NCBI GenBank assembly: GCA_003278095.1
Contig: QCHB01000008.1
Coordinates: 34,377-98,376 of the forward strand
From: SAR116 cluster bacterium AG-390-L20
GTDB lineage: Bacteria > Pseudomonadota > Alphaproteobacteria > Puniceispirillales > Marisalimonadaceae
DNA: 64,000 bases
Reading direction: 5' to 3'
Shown here: positions 60,283 through 64,000 of the stretch, in pieces
How the letters are laid out: every line of letters starts with the position of its first letter
Position numbering within the stretch: position 1 is the first letter of the stretch
Notes under the pieces: generated by a model
The model's database searches: none
Told to the model about the DNA's origin: nothing
Seen by the model: only the letters and a program-made list of their open reading frames with translations
Program-made: the position numbers and the translations under genes

Positions 60283-61242
60283 TTAGCCTTTTTTCTTCTT
60301 GGCTTCTAATTTTGCTTTTCTAGCTTTTACGATCACTTCGTAGAAACTATGATCAACTGGAACCCAAGCTTTTACAATACCATTTGCAACATCTTCACTG
60401 CATTTTGGATCATTTTTGTGTATCCATTGCTTCATTCCAACCATAACGTCTCTAGCTTCTTGTGGTAATTTCTTTGGCATTACAATTGGGCCATTAGGAA
60501 TTAACTTTGATGACCAAACCTGAACAAGGTCATCCATATTTAAGATACCTTTGTCAACCATTTTTCTTAAATTACCAGATGAGTATCCTTCTTCCCATTT
60601 ACCAACACCAGATACCCATGTAACACCTGCATCAACGTCACCATTTAGCACAGCTAATACATTGTTTTCATGACCACCAGAAAATTGTGTCTTTGAGAAG
60701 TAAGTATCAATATTAACGTTATATAATTCTGGTAATTCAATAGATGGAATTAGATATCCAGAAGTAGAATTAGGATCAGCAAAACCTAATTTTTTTCCTT
60801 TAAGGTCATCTAGGGATTTTATACCAGAATCTTTTCTCGCTACCATTACAGAATAATAACCAGTGTCACCAGTAGGTTGCATTCTAGTTAATATAGGTAC
60901 AACCGCATTAGGGGCTTGTAGATAAACTCCAGCATAACCAGAAGAACCAAACCAAGTGTAATCAAGGTTACCACCAAGCATTGATTCCATGGTTCCAGCA
61001 TAATCCTTAAAGGTAAACATTTTAGCTGGGACATTATATGCTTTTTCAACATAATCTTTTAGGCATCCATTTCGTGCAATGATATCCTGGGATGCTTCAT
61101 CTCCAAGAAATCCAATTCTGAATTCAGGCTGAAACTTACTAAGATCCATTTTGGGTCCATCATATTTTTTGTCTGCATTAGCTGCAGAAACCATTAAGAA
61201 AGCGGTCAGTACAGCTAAAAAACTATATAATTTTTTTAACAT
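60283..61242 (-). CDS. phnD: PhnD, phosphonate-binding periplasmic protein
   Basis: A 319-residue binding protein with a signal peptide (about residues 1-23, ending ANA). It keeps FRIGFLGDEASQDIIARNGCLKDYV, GSSGYAGVY and LGFADPNSTSGYLIPS, the strands and binding loops of PhnD-type proteins. It delivers phosphonates to PhnE. TTTCTCC upstream (GGAGAAAT on the minus strand) supports the start. Confidence 0.92.
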   Translation of the reverse strand: MLKKLYSFLAVLTAFLMVSAANADKKYDGPKMDLSKFQPEFRIGFLGDEASQDIIARNGCLKDYVEKAYNVPAKMFTFKDYAGTMESMLGGNLDYTWFGSSGYAGVYLQAPNAVVPILTRMQPTGDTGYYSVMVARKDSGIKSLDDLKGKKLGFADPNSTSGYLIPSIELPELYNVNIDTYFSKTQFSGGHENNVLAVLNGDVDAGVTWVSGVGKWEEGYSSGNLRKMVDKGILNMDDLVQVWSSKLIPNGPIVMPKKLPQEARDVMVGMKQWIHKNDPKCSEDVANGIVKAWVPVDHSFYEVIVKARKAKLEAKKKKG

Positions 61243-61289
61243 TTATATTTCTCCGTTGATTAAAGTTTAGTCCTCTATTTTTCATAAGT

Positions 61290-62099
61290 TTATGCAGTCT
61301 TCTTAATATCTGCACTCTCCAATGAAACTGATGTCATAGTGCCTTCAAAAGCTTCGTCGGCTTCAGCACCATAAATTTCTCTGGCCTTCTGATTTGTTAG
61401 TTTTGATGGCAAATCATCAAAGACTATTTCTCCGTTCTGCATACCAATAATACGATCACAATACTGCTTTGCAGTATCAAGAGTATGTAGGTTACAAATC
61501 ACTGTGATATTTTGTTCATCGTGAATTTTTCTAAGCGATTCCATAACAAGTCTGGCATTTAGAGGATCCAATGATGCTATAGGTTCATCTGCAAGGATTA
61601 GTTTAGGGTCTTGCATCATAGCTCTACATATTGCAACTCTCTGTTGCTGACCACCAGAGAGAGTTTCAGCTCTTTGTAGAGCTGTTTGCATCATACCAAA
61701 TTTATTTAATAAGTTTAGTGCTGCATGTCTTTCTTCTGATGTAAAAAGTTTTAAACTAGCACGCACAGTAGACATTTCATTTAACTTGCCTAGCATCACG
61801 TTTGTTAGCACATCCAACCTTGGAACAAGATTAAACTGTTGAAATATCATGGCACAATTTTTTTGCCATTCGAGTTTATCCTTTTTCTTAAAATCTAATA
61901 TATTTTGATTTTGGAAAAGAATTTCACCTGAGGTGGCATCAGTTAGTCTATTTATTGTTCTTAATAATGTAGATTTACCTGCACCTGATCTTCCAATAAT
62001 TCCAATCATTGAGGAATTTTCAACATTTATTGAAACATTATTAACGGCTTTAACTTGATCAAAATATTTTGAAATATTATTTATTTTAAGCATAAACAA
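61290..62099 (-). CDS. phnC: PhnC, phosphonate ABC transporter ATPase
   Basis: A 269-residue ABC ATPase: Walker A GRSGAGKST, Q-loop QQFNLVPRLD, signature LSGGQQQRVAIC, Walker B LILADEP. It powers uptake with the PhnD and PhnE proteins. An internal in-frame ATG at codon 3 (MLKINN) is another possible start. The 190 bases upstream (62100-62289) hold no gene. Confidence 0.92.
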   Translation of the reverse strand: MFMLKINNISKYFDQVKAVNNVSINVENSSMIGIIGRSGAGKSTLLRTINRLTDATSGEILFQNQNILDFKKKDKLEWQKNCAMIFQQFNLVPRLDVLTNVMLGKLNEMSTVRASLKLFTSEERHAALNLLNKFGMMQTALQRAETLSGGQQQRVAICRAMMQDPKLILADEPIASLDPLNARLVMESLRKIHDEQNITVICNLHTLDTAKQYCDRIIGMQNGEIVFDDLPSKLTNQKAREIYGAEADEAFEGTMTSVSLESADIKKTA

Positions 62100-62289
62100 T
62101 CTCCATGATTCTTTGCTTTTTGATCTATAAATATTTCAGTTTTGTTTAATTTTTATTTCTAAATTATTAAACAAAATTTTATTTATTAATTTCAATAGGT
62201 TAATGGAAATTAAAAAAATTATTTCAAATTCTAATTTTAAATAAATAATTAAAAAAAAATTTGTTTTTGAAAATTAGAGAATCACCTTG

Positions 62290-62862
62290 TTAATTTTTCC
62301 AATTTAAAACAAAGTTTTTTTGTTCATCTGTATCAATTGATCCTGGTCGATATTTTCTTATATATTGAACAGCATCTTTTGTGGATATTCCTAATTTAGC
62401 CAATAATAATGATGCGATTGTACCGGTTCTACCTAATCCTGCCTTGCAATGTATTATAATATTTTTTTCTTCTTTTAAAAATCTTTCTAAATCTGAGAGA
62501 AGTAAATTTAACTTCAATAGTGAATTTTTGGTAGGTATATTAAAGTCAATGATTGGAAAATGAAACCAAACGAAATTATTTAATTTAATTTCCTTTATTA
62601 AATTATCACATCCAAGTGATTTTAATTCTGATATTTCTAAAAGTGATACAATAATATCAATGTGATAATTTTTTAAAATTTTTAGTGTGTTCTCAATTCT
62701 AATCTTTTGGTTATTAGAGTCTAATAGGGTACCAGGACAACCACATAACCCTAATTTTCCAAAATTTTGAGAATAATGAAATTTGCTAAAATAAATATCT
62801 TTTAATGGTATCCATGTAATTAGATCATCTTTTTGTAATTCATATGTTAAATTAACTACCAT
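62290..62862 (-). CDS. Dual-specificity/tyrosine phosphatase-like protein (CDKN3-like)
   Basis: A 190-residue protein with the phosphatase loop HCKAGLGRTGTIAS (about residues 136-149; Cys and Arg of CX5R) and an upstream acidic residue in FPIIDFNIP that can act as general acid. LGLCGCPGTL near residue 36 is typical of this small bacterial group. It may dephosphorylate a protein or small molecule. It could share a transcript with phnC, 190 bp downstream, but no link is proven. Confidence 0.78.
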   Translation of the reverse strand: MVVNLTYELQKDDLITWIPLKDIYFSKFHYSQNFGKLGLCGCPGTLLDSNNQKIRIENTLKILKNYHIDIIVSLLEISELKSLGCDNLIKEIKLNNFVWFHFPIIDFNIPTKNSLLKLNLLLSDLERFLKEEKNIIIHCKAGLGRTGTIASLLLAKLGISTKDAVQYIRKYRPGSIDTDEQKNFVLNWKN

Positions 62863-63076
62863 AAAATTAAGTATACAGTTATTGATTACAAAAATATTAA
62901 GCTCAATATTACTGAACGGACTCTATTTGCAATCTTATATTGTTTTCTTTTCTTAAAGGAAAAGCTTAATTTTACTAAGTGTCTCCTAATACTCAGATTG
63001 TTTGTAGGAGTATTAATATTGAGATTAGGTTAATCATTTCAAACATGGTATCATAAATTCTTGCTGAAATCAGAAA

Positions 63077-63285
63077 GTGCTAGTATTGGGCATCACATAT
63101 AACCCAAATGAAATTGCCATTGTAGTTGCTTTTACCTTTTTAATTGCTGGCATTATAAGATGAATTAAGGTATTGGTCTTTCAACTACGGTTATAACCAT
63201 CATGACATTTTTTGTTTCACCGTTGCTAGCTTTAGGATTAAATTTAGTGCCAACGACTGTGGCAAATATTTGGCAATTTAGTTAG
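63077..63285 (+). pseudogene. Remnant of a TauE/SafE-like permease, frameshifted and truncated
   Basis: In the 506-base gap 62863-63368 a frame reads YNPNEIAIVVAFTFLIAGII, then TGA; the adjacent frame continues GIGLSTTVITIMTFFVSPLL and ALGLNLVPTTVANIWQFS before TAG. Hydrophobicity and the G-x-G...PLL...A pattern resemble the N-terminal repeat of TauE/SafE sulfite/organic anion exporters. Only about 65 codons remain of a usual 250. Upstream in the gap (62863-63076) nothing is recognised. Confidence 0.5.
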
Positions 63286-63368
63286 TCTGATAACCCTAAG
63301 AAAATAATAATTAAATATTTTTATTTAATTCTTACAAATTATTTAGAATTTTTTTTCAAAATTATGAA

Positions 63369-63842
63369 TTAAGGGTTTTTAAAGAAACTAAGTGCTTCAG
63401 AAAGTACTCTAAAGTTATTTTTTGATAATAAAATAGCGTTTTTAAAGTAGGAGGCTGCAATTTCATTATTCCCTAGCTTCACCTCTAATTTTCCTAAATT
63501 TAAATTTACAGCTGCTCTTTGACATAGCTCAATGTTCAAGCATTTTAAATAATCAGCCTTTGCATTCTTATAATCACTAATAAAGAAATATGTATTAGCC
63601 CTATTAATTAAACTCTCTACAAGGTAACTGTTAGGTATATCTTTACTTTTAATATTAATAGAAAGTAGATTTATAACACCTTGGTAATCTTTTAATAGAA
63701 ACTTTTCTTTAGCTGCTTCTACATTTTGAACAAAATTAATTTTGTTTAATTTACTAAAATTGTCGTTAGTGGGTAATGCTGCTAAGACTACATAATTAAG
63801 ACTAATAAATAAACAGATTGAGAAAATAAATCTAAGAATCAT
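63369..63842 (-). CDS. Exported TPR-like protein
   Basis: A 157-residue protein with a signal peptide (about residues 1-22) and helical pairs: FLLKDYQGVINLL, NRANTYFFISDYKNAKADYLKCL, AVNLNLGKLEVKLGNNEIAASYFKNAI. These match two to three tetratricopeptide repeats, a protein-binding fold. Located in the periplasm or outer envelope. Partner unknown. Confidence 0.72.
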   Translation of the reverse strand: MILRFIFSICLFISLNYVVLAALPTNDNFSKLNKINFVQNVEAAKEKFLLKDYQGVINLLSINIKSKDIPNSYLVESLINRANTYFFISDYKNAKADYLKCLNIELCQRAAVNLNLGKLEVKLGNNEIAASYFKNAILLSKNNFRVLSEALSFFKNP

Positions 63843-63898
63843 GAAGTTATCAAATTTGTTGCAAATATATTACAATAATATTAAATTTTTATGACAAA

Positions 63899-64000
63899 TC
63901 AAGTTTTTAATTTTGATGTAAACATTCTGGGAAAAAAATAATCGACAACTTCCCCGTTTTTAAAAACTGGTGATTTAAAATTATTTTCGGAATATTCTAT
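63899..64000 (-). CDS. C-terminal end of a gene running off the window (unknown)
   Basis: On the minus strand the frame is open from base 64000 to a TGA at 63899-63901, giving 33 codons (ending FFPRMFTSKLKT). The codons look protein-like, and the TPR-like gene follows 56 bases downstream on the same strand. The product cannot be named from this piece. Confidence 0.5.
   Translation of the reverse strand: MEYSENNFKSPVFKNGEVVDYFFPRMFTSKLKT

Overview
The window is an AT-rich, gene-dense bacterial chromosome segment. The base composition, very short intergenic gaps and protein families (DUF3422, extensin-like C-terminal domain, N-formylglutamate amidohydrolase family, PhnE with a long N-terminal extension, PlcP/glycosyltransferase pair, SAR11-like small secreted proteins) suggest a streamlined marine alphaproteobacterium, such as Pelagibacterales or another AT-rich ocean clade. 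No rRNA or intact tRNA was recognised, so this placement is an inference.

Layout. (1) 1-14.1 kb: ordinary metabolic genes. These are the end of a biotin-dependent acyl-CoA carboxylase, an aldehyde dehydrogenase, DUF3422, small-molecule enzymes (VOC, rhodanese, flavin reductase, HIT, glutamine amidotransferase, RidA, AhpD-like, epimerase, PNPOx-like), an HtrA-like protein that has lost its catalytic triad, and an N-formylglutamate amidohydrolase. (2) 14.1-34.5 kb: an accessory island. It holds many small unknowns, a five-gene membrane operon with MotA/ExbB-like, MotB-like and VWA-like proteins (18.2-22.9 kb), three ADP-ribosylglycohydrolase-like loci (one frameshifted), an NrtR-type Nudix regulator with paired operators, an unknown/MerR-like/HNH operon, an NgoPII-type restriction-modification pair with an EVE-like protein, an orphan terminase small subunit and a tandem-repeat field. 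Three copies of a covarying, Shine-Dalgarno-proximal leader RNA precede small genes in this island. (3) 34.7-41.4 kb: two head-to-head P4-type integrases around a tRNA-end-like sequence; the right one carries an element with AlpA, a family A DNA polymerase and an HGG-motif protein. (4) 41.5-62.9 kb: a phosphorus-stress region. It has a PlcP-like phospholipase, a glycosyltransferase fused to diacylglycerol kinase, an exported choice-of-anchor-I/alkaline-phosphatase-like protein, an ACR3 arsenite pump, the C-P lyase genes phnGHIJKLNM with regulator phnF, a second PhnM, a DUF1045 2H-type protein, a PHP hydrolase and the phosphonate transporter phnCDEE. (5) 62.9-64 kb: a decayed permease, a TPR-like exported protein and the end of another gene.

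How the parts work together. Region 4 reads as one programme for low phosphate: replacing phospholipid head groups with sugars, scavenging phosphate esters and phosphonates, and pumping out arsenite. Region 2 looks like a defence/mobile island in which NAD/ADP-ribose chemistry recurs. The membrane motor-like operon and the repeated leader RNA are the best candidates for undescribed biology.
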